Origin: Bacteroidales bacterium
Lineage (GTDB): Bacteria > Bacteroidota > Bacteroidia > Bacteroidales > F082
DNA: 64,000 nt
Direction of reading: 5' to 3'
NCBI GenBank assembly: GCA_023229135.1
Contig: JALNZT010000023.1
Span: 3,660 to 67,659 of the forward strand
Part shown: positions 1 to 8,346 of the stretch, piece by piece
How the letters are laid out: the number at the start of each line of letters is the position of its first letter
Position numbering within the stretch: the stretch's first letter is position 1
Made by a program: the position numbers and the translations under genes
The notes under the pieces: model-generated
Databases searched by the model: none
What the model saw: the letters and a program-made list of their open reading frames with translations, nothing else
What the model was told of the DNA's origin: nothing

Positions 1-726
1 AAAAACACCAACCACATTAAACTTGCCACGCACCAGTTTGTCCTCATCAAACACATCGTATTTTGCGATATAGTCTTGTGGGATAAGGCTTTCGTCAGCT
101 TTGAGTCGGTTAAGCTGAAATGCGGGCGCGATGATGAGCGATCCGGAGCTTTTGAGCTGATATTCATTTTGAATATAGGCAGCTTTAAACGAGTGCTTTC
201 TGTGGTTAGTCACAAAATAAACCAGGCCGCTCACGCTCTCAATCGTCAAGTCGTCACGAATAAAATAAGGATTCCCCGGGAGATAGGAATCGATAATTTT
301 GGGTGTATTTTCTAAATAAAAACCTCTGTAATTTACATAGGCCAACTCCGCATTTAACAGTCTGCCATAGACATTAAGCCGTATGTCGATGGACTTGGAA
401 TCGCCATAAATATCTTCATTTGTGTTGGCAAAAGGTGATTGAACCGCTAACCCAAGTCCAAACCATTTATAATAGGCTGCAACGCCAAAATGTTGTTTGC
501 TGTTTGGCCGATAGCTTAAATCAGGCCCTTCGGCCAGGGGATCGATAACCAGTGTTGCTGCCTCATTTAAGGAATAAACCCTTACCGTAAGCTTGTCTTT
601 AAAGCGTTTAATATAGGTGGTATCTATCTGAGCCTGTGCATCTTTGCTAATAAAGCTCAATAAATAAAGCACTAACAAGCCGAATAAATAGCTGCAACAC
701 CGATTACAAATATTTCGTCCCATCAT
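1..726 (-). CDS. DUF4421 family outer-membrane-associated protein, 3' end off window
   Basis: The frame runs leftward from tandem ATG codons at 726 and 723 and is open to the left edge, so about 242 N-terminal residues are present. The start is one base past the stop of the upstream membrane protein, which implies co-transcription. A signal peptide (residues about 10-30, ending near AQAQ) is followed by D-T-T-Y-I, a KLTVRVYS strand and a SYRPN motif, then alternating aromatic strands. This pattern matches Bacteroidota DUF4421 proteins, which look like small outer-membrane barrels of unknown role. It is identified by eye only. Confidence 0.7.
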   Translation of the reverse strand, partial: MMGRNICNRCCSYLFGLLVLYLLSFISKDAQAQIDTTYIKRFKDKLTVRVYSLNEAATLVIDPLAEGPDLSYRPNSKQHFGVAAYYKWFGLGLAVQSPFANTNEDIYGDSKSIDIRLNVYGRLLNAELAYVNYRGFYLENTPKIIDSYLPGNPYFIRDDLTIESVSGLVYFVTNHRKHSFKAAYIQNEYQLKSSGSLIIAPAFQLNRLKADESLIPQDYIAKYDVFDEDKLVRGKFNVVGVF

Positions 727-727
727 C

Positions 728-1105
728 CTATTTACTAACTTTAGATACAGCACGCACTTCGAGTGTTGTAAACAGGATATAGTAAACAAGAAAAGTAAGT
801 ACAAAAGGAACAACATCCTCGCGGTTAAACAGCAAATATAGTACGATAACGACCAGGTAGAGCAGTAATTTAAAGAAAGTGGCCAGCATAAAGAAATTGG
901 TAAAATTGCTCAGTTTTTTTTCTTTGGCACGGGCATACAGCGCGTAAAGCAGGATGTTTACTGCCAGAAAAAAAATCAACAGAAACGGCCAGGCAGGACT
1001 TGTCCACTCGGCCGGCAGAAAGGTTTTGACGAGCAGGGTAATTAGGGCAGCCAGCGCAGCAGCGATTACCAGGCGTATTGAAAAGCGTTTGAGATCGGGA
1101 TTCAT
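728..1105 (-). CDS. Small four-TM membrane protein next to AtpZ
   Basis: A 125-residue protein that is almost entirely hydrophobic, with about four membrane spans (residues roughly 10-30, 37-55, 68-90 and 95-115). ATG 1105 is preferred over the upstream in-frame TTG at 1114. It lies between the AtpZ-like gene (stop at 1116) and the DUF4421 gene with almost no spacing. In many Bacteroidota a similar small membrane protein sits between atpZ and the F-type ATP synthase genes, so an AtpI-like role is possible. No ATP synthase subunit is present in this window, so this is only inference. Confidence 0.6.
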   Translation of the reverse strand: MNPDLKRFSIRLVIAAALAALITLLVKTFLPAEWTSPAWPFLLIFFLAVNILLYALYARAKEKKLSNFTNFFMLATFFKLLLYLVVIVLYLLFNREDVVPFVLTFLVYYILFTTLEVRAVSKVSK

Positions 1106-1115
1106 GGTCAACAAC

Positions 1116-1334
1116 TTATTTTAATAAATCTTTGATGGCGTAATAGATGGCTAAGATAACAGCTAAAATGGAGAAAGCAACTGTAAAGACCGGAAATTTC
1201 CATCCAAGCCATTTATCAAGTTCTACGCCTCCGAACACGCCGGCCAAAATTATAAACATCATTTGAAAGGCCAGAGAGGAGTATTTTGCGTAAGCATTTA
1301 AGGAGCTTGTAAATTTATTTTTGTTTTTTTTCAT
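1116..1334 (-). CDS. atpZ: AtpZ/AtpI family protein
   Basis: A 72-residue protein starting at ATG 1334. It has a short lysine-rich N-terminus, then two membrane helices joined by a short turn containing G-G-V-E-L-D-K-W-L-G. That glycine-rich first helix and the E-x-D-K turn are typical of the AtpZ (ATPase_gene1) family, which sits at the head of F1Fo operons and is linked to ATP synthase assembly and cation handling. The start overlaps the end of the bactofilin gene by 20 bases, indicating translational coupling. A longer upstream reading frame exists but only shadows bactofilin. Confidence 0.8.
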   Translation of the reverse strand: MKKNKNKFTSSLNAYAKYSSLAFQMMFIILAGVFGGVELDKWLGWKFPVFTVAFSILAVILAIYYAIKDLLK

Positions 1335-1692
1335 GCTGAGGCTGATTCGGTTGCAGCATTTCGCATTTACCGCTAAACTGCGCTCCCACTTCGATGGAGA
1401 GCTTGGCGGTGAGAAGTTCGCCTTCAAAAACGGCAGAAGCTTTCATGCTGGTCAGTCCTTCCACTTTAAGCTTGGCTTTGATACTGCCCGAAATATCGGC
1501 TTGCTGGCATTCCATCTCGCCCTCCACCAGACCACTTTGTCCGATAACGATTTTTCCGTTGGAGCGAATAACGCCCGTCACTGTGCCATCAATTCTGATA
1601 TCACCAGCTGATTCTATATCGCCTTTTATTATGGTGCCATTACCTATCAGATTGCGTGTTGCCGAGTCTACTGTGGTTTTATTTTGTTTCAT
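1315..1692 (-). CDS. Bactofilin (polymer-forming cytoskeletal protein)
   Basis: A 125-residue protein. After a short N-terminal tail including N-L-I-G-N-G-T it consists of repeated short beta rungs (GDI-, GTV-, GKI-, GLVEG-, ADISGS-) typical of the bactofilin beta-helix, and ends in a polar QPNQPQHEKKQK tail. Bactofilins form nucleotide-free filaments at the inner membrane and organise wall synthesis and cell shape. It is the first gene of a compact group continuing into atpZ, with a TAnnTTTG promoter box about 28 bases upstream. Confidence 0.88.
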   Translation of the reverse strand: MKQNKTTVDSATRNLIGNGTIIKGDIESAGDIRIDGTVTGVIRSNGKIVIGQSGLVEGEMECQQADISGSIKAKLKVEGLTSMKASAVFEGELLTAKLSIEVGAQFSGKCEMLQPNQPQHEKKQK

Positions 1693-1719
1693 TTTGCGAA
1701 TTTACTACTGTTTTTATGT

Positions 1720-1727
1720 CAAAAATA
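1720..1727 (-). promoter_or_regulatory. Bacteroidota -7 box (TATTTTTG) for bactofilin operon
   Basis: On the minus strand this reads TATTTTTG, matching the Bacteroidota -7 consensus TAnnTTTG, 28 bases upstream of the bactofilin ATG. A clear -33 element is not obvious. Confidence 0.5.
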
Positions 1728-1766
1728 GTGATTTTTCAACAAATAATTTTATTCTCAGGGCTGCCA

Positions 1767-4436
1767 TTACGGCAGTTTTTCCCAAAATCGTTTATACTCG
1801 TCAATGTTTTTGTTGCGGTAAAAAATAGGATAGTTAGACAAAGAAATGGGATAAACCGAATAGTCTGTTTTTTTAATGCCGCCAAGCACATAGTCTGAGT
1901 TTTGCAGCACTTCAAAATAATCAATTGCAGCAGCACGATTCTCGAAATTGCCCACTGTTACCAGGGTGTTTTCGTTGTCGAGTATCAGGCTTTTTATCAT
2001 CAGGCTTTTAATACTGAATTCACGTTTATTGAAGTCGGACAGCCGCACCTTGAGTGGATCGATACGCACATTTGCTGAGTTACAAACCAGCATCACCATA
2101 TATTGAGCCTTGTCATTATCGCTATAAGGAGAAGGCGGTTCTTCGGTGCTTTCTGCTTCGGCATCTGGCGGCAAATCCAGTTCAACGGTGAGTTCATAGG
2201 TTTTTCCAATGTTGCGCAAAATATCGTTGGCCAAAGGTGTCACGCTGCTTTCGGGATATTTTTTTACCAAACGATCCAAGGCAACAGCCATTGAATCAAC
2301 TACTTCAAGTCTTCCTGAAGATACCGCACGCAAAAATGCAAAGCGTGGAAGCAATGCCGTATCCGAAGGGTATAAATTGGCAGCGCGATCAGCATTCATC
2401 ACGACCCGGAAATATTGTCCGGCCTTGTATGCCTCGTAAGTACGTTCATAAAACTCTTCCGACTCGTTGCGGGCTTGTGCTTTTTTAACAAAAAACTCGG
2501 GGTCAAGCAGCACCTGTGCATAATCAGAATCCGGAAATTCTGTGATGATCCGGTTTTTGTAATTTTCGGCTATTTCTGTTTGATTGAGCGCTGTATGCAG
2601 CTTATATAAGGAGTACCATGATGGCAGGCGGTACTCATTTTCAGGATAGCGTTCGTTCAGGCTTTGATAGGCATCAATGGCTTTTGGCTTGTCTTTAAGT
2701 CTCTCCATATAGATGAATCCCAGGTTATTAAAAGCTTCTGTTATATCTATATGGGCTTTTTCCTGCGCCTTGGCGGTTAGCGGCAAATCTTTTAAGTAAT
2801 ACGCTCTGTCTCTTGGTGTTGATGAAGCGGCTGCACTATCAGATAACTCTGTTTCTTCGTTGATAGCGGTTAAATCCATTCCTCCGCCACCATCAAAACT
2901 CATGCTTTGCTTGTCGCTGATGCGCCAGTTGTCTTCGAGCTTACGGCGACCCCATTTTCGCAGGAATTCTGTATAGCCGAAGCTAAGCGTATTGGGGTTA
3001 TAAAAATACCATTCTGTGGATTGTTCCATGGTGCTTCCGCCGCCTACAGGTTTCTGGCCCGGCATCATCGCCATCTGTTCTTCCATGCGCTCCTGTTCGG
3101 CACGTTGTTTCTCTTCTTCAATATATGCTGCAATTATATTGTCAATAATTTTTATGCGAGCCGCCGAATCCATTGTAGCCAGTTTGAGCAGGCTGTCCTG
3201 TGTTTGCACCACTACTAAGTTTTGCACCAAATCCTGTAGCACTACCGCGCGATTATTGATGCTGTCATAACCCGGATATTCCCGTGGGAGGGCACTTACG
3301 GCGGTGTCGTAATAAGCTTGCGAAGGCACATAGTCGTTGTTTTCAAACAAGATGCCGGCTACCATCAAGGCAGAAGTAGCTTGTTGGCTTTTGTTGGTAG
3401 TACTTACGGCAACCGATTTTCGAAGAAAGTCGATAGCTGCCACTTCATTATTTTCTTTCAGCGCAATTTCGGCAAGGGCGTAATAAATACGGTCGCGATA
3501 ATCCACGTTTTTCTCGTCGCGAAGCATCTTGTTGAGTATTTTCACAATTTGCTTGCTGTCGCCCTGTTCAGCATCAAAAGCCTTAGCCATATTGATGCGT
3601 GCTTCAAAAGCCAGCTTATATTCGGGATTACGCTTAACCACCGCCTTAAACTGTCTGGTGGCTGCGGCCAGATTGCCTTGCCGTTCGTATAGCTGTCCCA
3701 GAATAAACATGGCACGTGTCTTCAGTTGTTTGTCTTTGCTATCCAATATTCCGCGCTTGAGATGCGGGATGGCTGCCTCGTAATTTTTACGCACGATAAA
3801 ATAGTCAGCCCACACCAGTTCCAGGTTTTGCAGCACTTCTTTTGGCATATCGTTGTCGCGTGCTGTTGCTTCGAGGCTGCGCATCATGGGCTCGGCTTTC
3901 TCGAATTGCTCAAGCTGGATATAGGTTTTTGCCAGCCAGAGATTGGCGGTATGTCTGATTTCGTTTTTGTTGTATTGGCTGGCTACAAAATCAAAAGTAC
4001 GCCTGGCGCTGATATAGTCCTGTTTTAAAAAATGCGCCTTACCCATCATCAGGTAGCTGTCATCAATCCAGCGCACATATTCTTTGGAGCCAAATTTCAT
4101 GGAATGGCGCTGCACACCTATCGATCCTTTTTGGATGGCACGATCCATGGGCTGATAAATGCGCTGTGCATCGCTTTTTTTACCATAATTAAACACCCGT
4201 AACACCTGAATGTAATCGTCTTCTACGTTTTTGTTCAAGTCTTTTATGCCTTGTTTAAGACTCTCATTACCATTCCAGTACACATTATATTTGCTGGTAA
4301 TATTGTGATAAGTACGGCGCGTCCAGGTATTTTTTTTGGTGGAGCAGCCACCCAGCATGAGTACTATTAGCGTCAATGCCAGAAAGCGCGTGTAATTCCT
4401 GTATTTTTTCAACTTCTTTATACGTTTAACTACCAT
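1767..4436 (-). CDS. porW: PorW/SprE-like TPR lipoprotein of the type IX secretion system
   Basis: An 889-residue protein with a lipoprotein signal (hydrophobic residues about 18-30, lipobox LGGC, Cys near 31). The mature start S-T-K-K-N-T-W-T-R-R-x-Y-H-N with the following Y-N-V-Y-W-N-G matches the conserved N-terminus of SprE (Flavobacterium) and PorW (Porphyromonas). Numerous TPR-like helices cover about 110-420 and 560-700. A polar low-complexity stretch (about 440-540) separates them, and a short beta-rich domain (about 770-889) ends the protein. In known systems PorW/SprE links the PorKN ring to the translocon. It stands alone here, far from gldKLMN at 55-61 kb, as is usual. A TACATTTG box lies 84 bases upstream. 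Confidence 0.8.
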   Translation of the reverse strand: MVVKRIKKLKKYRNYTRFLALTLIVLMLGGCSTKKNTWTRRTYHNITSKYNVYWNGNESLKQGIKDLNKNVEDDYIQVLRVFNYGKKSDAQRIYQPMDRAIQKGSIGVQRHSMKFGSKEYVRWIDDSYLMMGKAHFLKQDYISARRTFDFVASQYNKNEIRHTANLWLAKTYIQLEQFEKAEPMMRSLEATARDNDMPKEVLQNLELVWADYFIVRKNYEAAIPHLKRGILDSKDKQLKTRAMFILGQLYERQGNLAAATRQFKAVVKRNPEYKLAFEARINMAKAFDAEQGDSKQIVKILNKMLRDEKNVDYRDRIYYALAEIALKENNEVAAIDFLRKSVAVSTTNKSQQATSALMVAGILFENNDYVPSQAYYDTAVSALPREYPGYDSINNRAVVLQDLVQNLVVVQTQDSLLKLATMDSAARIKIIDNIIAAYIEEEKQRAEQERMEEQMAMMPGQKPVGGGSTMEQSTEWYFYNPNTLSFGYTEFLRKWGRRKLEDNWRISDKQSMSFDGGGGMDLTAINEETELSDSAAASSTPRDRAYYLKDLPLTAKAQEKAHIDITEAFNNLGFIYMERLKDKPKAIDAYQSLNERYPENEYRLPSWYSLYKLHTALNQTEIAENYKNRIITEFPDSDYAQVLLDPEFFVKKAQARNESEEFYERTYEAYKAGQYFRVVMNADRAANLYPSDTALLPRFAFLRAVSSGRLEVVDSMAVALDRLVKKYPESSVTPLANDILRNIGKTYELTVELDLPPDAEAESTEEPPSPYSDNDKAQYMVMLVCNSANVRIDPLKVRLSDFNKREFSIKSLMIKSLILDNENTLVTVGNFENRAAAIDYFEVLQNSDYVLGGIKKTDYSVYPISLSNYPIFYRNKNIDEYKRFWEKLP

Positions 4437-4519
4437 AACTCAATTTAGTGGGAAATATTATTTTTCGCCTATTGCCCAGGACAACGAAAAACGAAGCCAC
4501 TTATGATTAAAAGTGTGTG

Positions 4520-4527
4520 CAAATGTA
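4520..4527 (-). promoter_or_regulatory. Bacteroidota -7 box (TACATTTG) upstream of porW
   Basis: Minus-strand TACATTTG matches TAnnTTTG and lies 84 bases before the porW-like start codon, in a short intergenic region. Confidence 0.5.
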
Positions 4528-4700
4528 AACAAATCAGGGCTTATGCCGAAAGGCTTTTTGAGTGATCTGGAAATTTGTTTTCAGCCACGCGCTTATCCGC
4601 AAGGCTTTTACATTGTTGAACTTAATCTGGATTTTTATGAGAATCAGCGATATTTTTTTTGGCTTTTTTAGTGATAAAGATGGGCTGCGTTATAAATCCC

Positions 4701-4708
4701 TACTTTTG
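4701..4708 (+). promoter_or_regulatory. Bacteroidota -7 box (TACTTTTG) for the M23 peptidase gene
   Basis: TACTTTTG matches TAnnTTTG and ends 20 bases before the ATG at 4729. The upstream T-rich tract could supply the -33 element. Confidence 0.55.
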
Positions 4709-4728
4709 TGGCAACTTATTTTTAGGTT

Positions 4729-5619
4729 ATGGGAATTCCAAAAAAAGAAAAATGGTACCGCAAGCTGCGTCATAAGTACCGTTTAGTAATTTTTCACGAC
4801 GAGACTTTTGAAGAAAAAATCAGTTTTCGGCTTAGCAGGCTCAATGTTTTTGTAGCATTGGTGAGCCTTTCGGTGGTGTTGATTTTTATTACCAGCTATA
4901 TCATTGCATTTACATCGCTGCGCGAATATATTCCCGGCTACACGGATATTAGATTGAATCAGCGTATTTATCAAATAGAAAGCAGGGCTGATTCTCTGGA
5001 AAATGTTTTTCATCAAAAAGACCGCTATATTGCTAATATCAAACGTATTGTTGAAGGATATGACGCAGATCAGGACAGCATTGATGCGTATAATTCTCAG
5101 GTTGACATGGGTGTCTCGGCCATTGACACGATAGAGTTCTCCAGATCGCAGGAAGACAGTCTGCTGCGCGTTGAGTTTGAATCTGCCAAGCGTTTTAATC
5201 TTTACGATCAAGGGACAATTGTTCCCGAAAGTCGTCGTCGAACTATGAGAGTGGCCAACTTTTTTATCCCGCTAAAAGGCACCATTACCAATCCTTTTGA
5301 TCCGATAAACAAGCATTTTGGTGTGGATATCGTAGCCCAAACCAATGATGCAGTAAAAGCCACGCTGGAAGGAACGGTAGTTTTTGCTTCGTGGACGCCT
5401 GACAAGGGCTATATAATAGGAGTGCAACATGCGGGCAATTTTTTCTCGATTTATAAGCATAATGCGGTGCTGCTTAAAAAAGAAGGCGACTTTGTGAAAG
5501 TTGGTGAAACCATTGCCATTGTTGGCGATTCGGGAGAGCTGAGTACAGGGCCACACCTGCATTTTGAGCTGTGGTTTAATGGTATTCCCATCAACCCGAG
5601 CGATTATCTTTCCTTCTGA
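4729..5619 (+). CDS. Membrane-anchored M23 (LytM-type) peptidase
   Basis: A 296-residue protein with a basic cytoplasmic N-terminus (about 1-38), one membrane helix (about 41-63) and a periplasmic coiled-coil-like linker (about 80-160). The C-terminal M23 domain (about 175-296) has H196-F-G-V-D200 and P-H276-L-H278 as zinc ligands, so the metal site looks intact. This architecture is common in Bacteroidota, where the protein trims peptidoglycan cross-links or, like LytM factors, activates amidases. It is transcribed divergently from porW and lies upstream of rseP with a 166-base gap. Confidence 0.88.
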   Translation: MGIPKKEKWYRKLRHKYRLVIFHDETFEEKISFRLSRLNVFVALVSLSVVLIFITSYIIAFTSLREYIPGYTDIRLNQRIYQIESRADSLENVFHQKDRYIANIKRIVEGYDADQDSIDAYNSQVDMGVSAIDTIEFSRSQEDSLLRVEFESAKRFNLYDQGTIVPESRRRTMRVANFFIPLKGTITNPFDPINKHFGVDIVAQTNDAVKATLEGTVVFASWTPDKGYIIGVQHAGNFFSIYKHNAVLLKKEGDFVKVGETIAIVGDSGELSTGPHLHFELWFNGIPINPSDYLSF

Positions 5620-5785
5620 ATTGGTCAATTATTTTAGCCAGCCCTGTATTGGTAATGGCCTTTAACTGCATAATTTTTCGTAATCTTGCAGCCGAAAAAA
5701 ATATGAACAACAGCGGCCTCTTACTGTTTAGTATTTTGATTAAATAGCACCTTAACTAACAGCGGTTTCGCTTTTGAAATAACAC

Positions 5786-7114
5786 ATGGAAATATTTGTA
5801 AAGATTGTTCAACTTTTACTGAGCCTCTCAATTTTAGTGATTGTGCACGAATTCGGTCATTTTGCAGCGGCAAAGATTTTCAAGACCCGCGTTGAGAAGT
5901 TTTATCTCTTTTTTAATCCCTGGTTTTCTATCTTTAAGTTTACTTACAAAGGAACGGAATATGGTATGGGATGGCTGCCATTAGGCGGTTACGTAAAAAT
6001 TTCGGGCATGATTGACGAGTCGATGGACAAAGAAGCCATGAAATTGCCGCCGCAAGATTATGAGTTTAGGTCGAAGCCGGCCTGGCAGCGTTTGATTATC
6101 ATGCTGGGTGGCGTTTTTATGAATGTGGTGCTGGCCTTTGTGATTTATATCGGTATGCTTACCGTTTATGGCGAGCAATACTTGCCCACTTCCGAGGTGA
6201 ATCGTTATGGAATAGCTACCGATAGCCTTTCCCGTGAGTTTGGCCTGCGCAATGGTGACAAAATTTTGAAGATAGATGGACAGTTTATCGAAGATTTTAG
6301 CAAGATTCCGATCACAATAATTTTAGAGAACGCCCGCATTATTGAAGTAGAGCGTGCCGGTCAGAAACAACAAATTCAGCTACCAGAGAATGCTGTAAGC
6401 AGATTAGTTAAGCATGATTCACCGCTCTTTTTGTCGTTTCGCATTCCATTTATAGCCGGTGCTTTTCCGGAAGAGTCGGTAGCACGCGATGCAGGCATGA
6501 AAGCCGGAGATACTATTTTAGGCATCAATGGCATCACGATGAAATACTTTCAGGATTTCCGCGAAGGTATTCAACAGTTTAAAAACCAGGATGTATTGGT
6601 AAATGTTAAACGTGGGAATGATTCGCTGGCCCTGGCCATGGCAGTGCCGGAAGAAGGTTTGATAGGCGTTTATCCGACTAGTCAGTTGAGCGACTTTTTT
6701 GCCTTTAACGAAAAATCCTATAATCTCCTAGAAGCTATTCCTGCCGGCATGAGAAAAACTGTTGACGGCATTGGCGGCTATCTGAAACAGCTAAAATTGC
6801 TGGTTTCTCCCGAGGTGAAAGCCTACGAAAGCGTGGGCGGATTTATTGCTATCGGATCTATTTTCCCGGCAGATTTTCATTGGGAAAGCTTTTGGCGACT
6901 GACCGCTTTCCTGTCGATAATGCTCGCCGTGCTTAACCTATTGCCCATTCCGGCCTTGGATGGCGGCCATGTGATGTTTTTGTTTTATGAAATTATTGCC
7001 GGACGAAAACCCAGCGATAAATTTATGGAAGTGGCGCAGATCATAGGTATGGTATTGCTGTTCAGCCTCTTGATTTTTGCCAACGGCAACGATGTGTTGA
7101 AGTTGTTCAGGTAG
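5786..7114 (+). CDS. rseP: RseP-type site-2 intramembrane zinc protease
   Basis: A 442-residue M50 family protease. H21-E-F-G-H25 lies in the first membrane helix and L-D392-G-G-H in the C-terminal helical bundle; together they form the zinc site. Two PDZ-like regions lie between (about 130-200 and 210-290; LRNGDKILKIDG and MKAGDTILGING). In characterised bacteria RseP cleaves anti-sigma factors and remnant signal peptides within the membrane. In many Bacteroidota rseP follows dxr, but here it follows an M23 peptidase gene. A terminator-like hairpin follows at 7151. Confidence 0.93.
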   Translation: MEIFVKIVQLLLSLSILVIVHEFGHFAAAKIFKTRVEKFYLFFNPWFSIFKFTYKGTEYGMGWLPLGGYVKISGMIDESMDKEAMKLPPQDYEFRSKPAWQRLIIMLGGVFMNVVLAFVIYIGMLTVYGEQYLPTSEVNRYGIATDSLSREFGLRNGDKILKIDGQFIEDFSKIPITIILENARIIEVERAGQKQQIQLPENAVSRLVKHDSPLFLSFRIPFIAGAFPEESVARDAGMKAGDTILGINGITMKYFQDFREGIQQFKNQDVLVNVKRGNDSLALAMAVPEEGLIGVYPTSQLSDFFAFNEKSYNLLEAIPAGMRKTVDGIGGYLKQLKLLVSPEVKAYESVGGFIAIGSIFPADFHWESFWRLTAFLSIMLAVLNLLPIPALDGGHVMFLFYEIIAGRKPSDKFMEVAQIIGMVLLFSLLIFANGNDVLKLFR

Positions 7115-7150
7115 GATTATCTCTTTAGTTTTCTGAAAGAAATTTTTAAG

Positions 7151-7180
7151 CCCCGAAGGTTATCAATACCTTTGGGGTTT
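7151..7180 (+). terminator. Rho-independent terminator after rseP
   Basis: The stem CCCCGAAGGT/ACCTTTGGGG (one mismatch) is followed by TTT, 36 bases after the rseP stop. Confidence 0.65.
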
Positions 7181-7336
7181 AGATTTAATATAACTATCGT
7201 AACATCAGGCTGTATAACAAAAAGTATCAGACTAAAAAAAACTATAGGTTAGCACTAATTTTATGGCACAAAGCTTGGTTTGATTTAAAAAGTTTACCTT
7301 TTAACTATTTTATTAATTCACCTAAACCTTATTAAA

Positions 7337-7951
7337 ATGAGAAAATCACTTTTTATTCTATTGTGTCTTTCCATGTCGACCACTTTAATGGCACAAGAGC
7401 CGGTAAAACGAAAAGAAATCGGACTGGTTTTTAGTAATCTTGATAATTTCGGATTGACCTATAAAACCGGAACTGAAAAATCCTTATGGAGATTTAATAC
7501 GCTGTTTATTTCCGGAAACAACTTGGATTATGTGGCTGATAGTTCTGCAAATAAGCGGAATAGTATGGGATTTGGTGTTAAATTAGGAAAAGAGTATCGG
7601 AAAGCTATTGTAAATAATTTAGAGTTAAGATATGGGCTTGATGTTTCATTTACTTATTCACACTCAAAATCTGAATATGATGATAAAACAGTAGGTGACA
7701 ATGACAGATTGAATGAACAAACAACCTATAGACCAGGTATAAATTTAGTATTAGGACTAAATTATATATTAAACAAAAACTTAATTATCGGTGTGGAATT
7801 ACTGCCAGATTTCAGTTATACTACAGGAACATCTATAGAAAAGAATTATTTTGTAAACACTGCTGACAAAGAAGTGAAAACTGACATCTCGGGATTCAAC
7901 TATGGATTATCAAATACCTCTGCCTTATTATCCTTATCGTACAGATTCTAA
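7337..7951 (+). CDS. Predicted outer-membrane beta-barrel protein
   Basis: A 204-residue protein with a clear signal peptide (about 1-19, cleavage after MAQ). The rest alternates short amphipathic strands rich in Tyr, Phe and Gly, and it ends in ALLSLSYRF, a classic C-terminal beta-signal with final Phe. It resembles small porin-fold proteins of the OmpW/opacity type, but no specific family is recognised. It appears to be monocistronic, with its own terminator at 8049. Confidence 0.7.
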   Translation: MRKSLFILLCLSMSTTLMAQEPVKRKEIGLVFSNLDNFGLTYKTGTEKSLWRFNTLFISGNNLDYVADSSANKRNSMGFGVKLGKEYRKAIVNNLELRYGLDVSFTYSHSKSEYDDKTVGDNDRLNEQTTYRPGINLVLGLNYILNKNLIIGVELLPDFSYTTGTSIEKNYFVNTADKEVKTDISGFNYGLSNTSALLSLSYRF

Positions 7952-8346
7952 ATAGAAACTACCGCTGACAATTAGGGCTTCAGCAAGGCAATATTTGGTC
8001 AAGCAATTCCATCATTTAGGCAATTTTATTATTTGAAAATAGCGCTTCAAGGAGGTTTCCCGTTGGGTTATCTCCTTTTTTATTTATAAAGCCGCTTTTT
8101 AGTTAGAGTCGTCTGTATCAATACAATAACTATATTTTGGGATATTTTTGTGAGATAAGTCCTACACGAATGGGAGATAATTGGGATATAGTTTGTAATC
8201 TTTTCTTTCAATTTAGGCTTTTCTTTGTCGCATTGATTTTTTAAAACTACGACGCCATCAGATGCGCCAGGTATTTCTTTGGTAAAACACATCACTTTTA
8301 ATCAAGAGACCATCCTGACCGCTGATAAGTCATAAAACGCTAAACA
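7952..8346. other. 395-base intergenic region
   Basis: It contains the terminator at 8049-8080 and two overlapping TAnnTTTG-like sequences near 8132-8150 that could drive the downstream surface-protein gene about 200 bases away. No gene is recognised. Confidence 0.4.
8049..8080 (+). terminator. Probable terminator after the barrel gene
   Basis: AAGGAG and CTCCTT pair around a 17-base loop and run into T5, about 100 bases past the stop at 7951. The stem is short. Confidence 0.45.

Noticed and set aside
7337..7951. T9SS cargo
   Set aside because: It lacks a sorting C-terminal domain and ends in a barrel-type terminal Phe.
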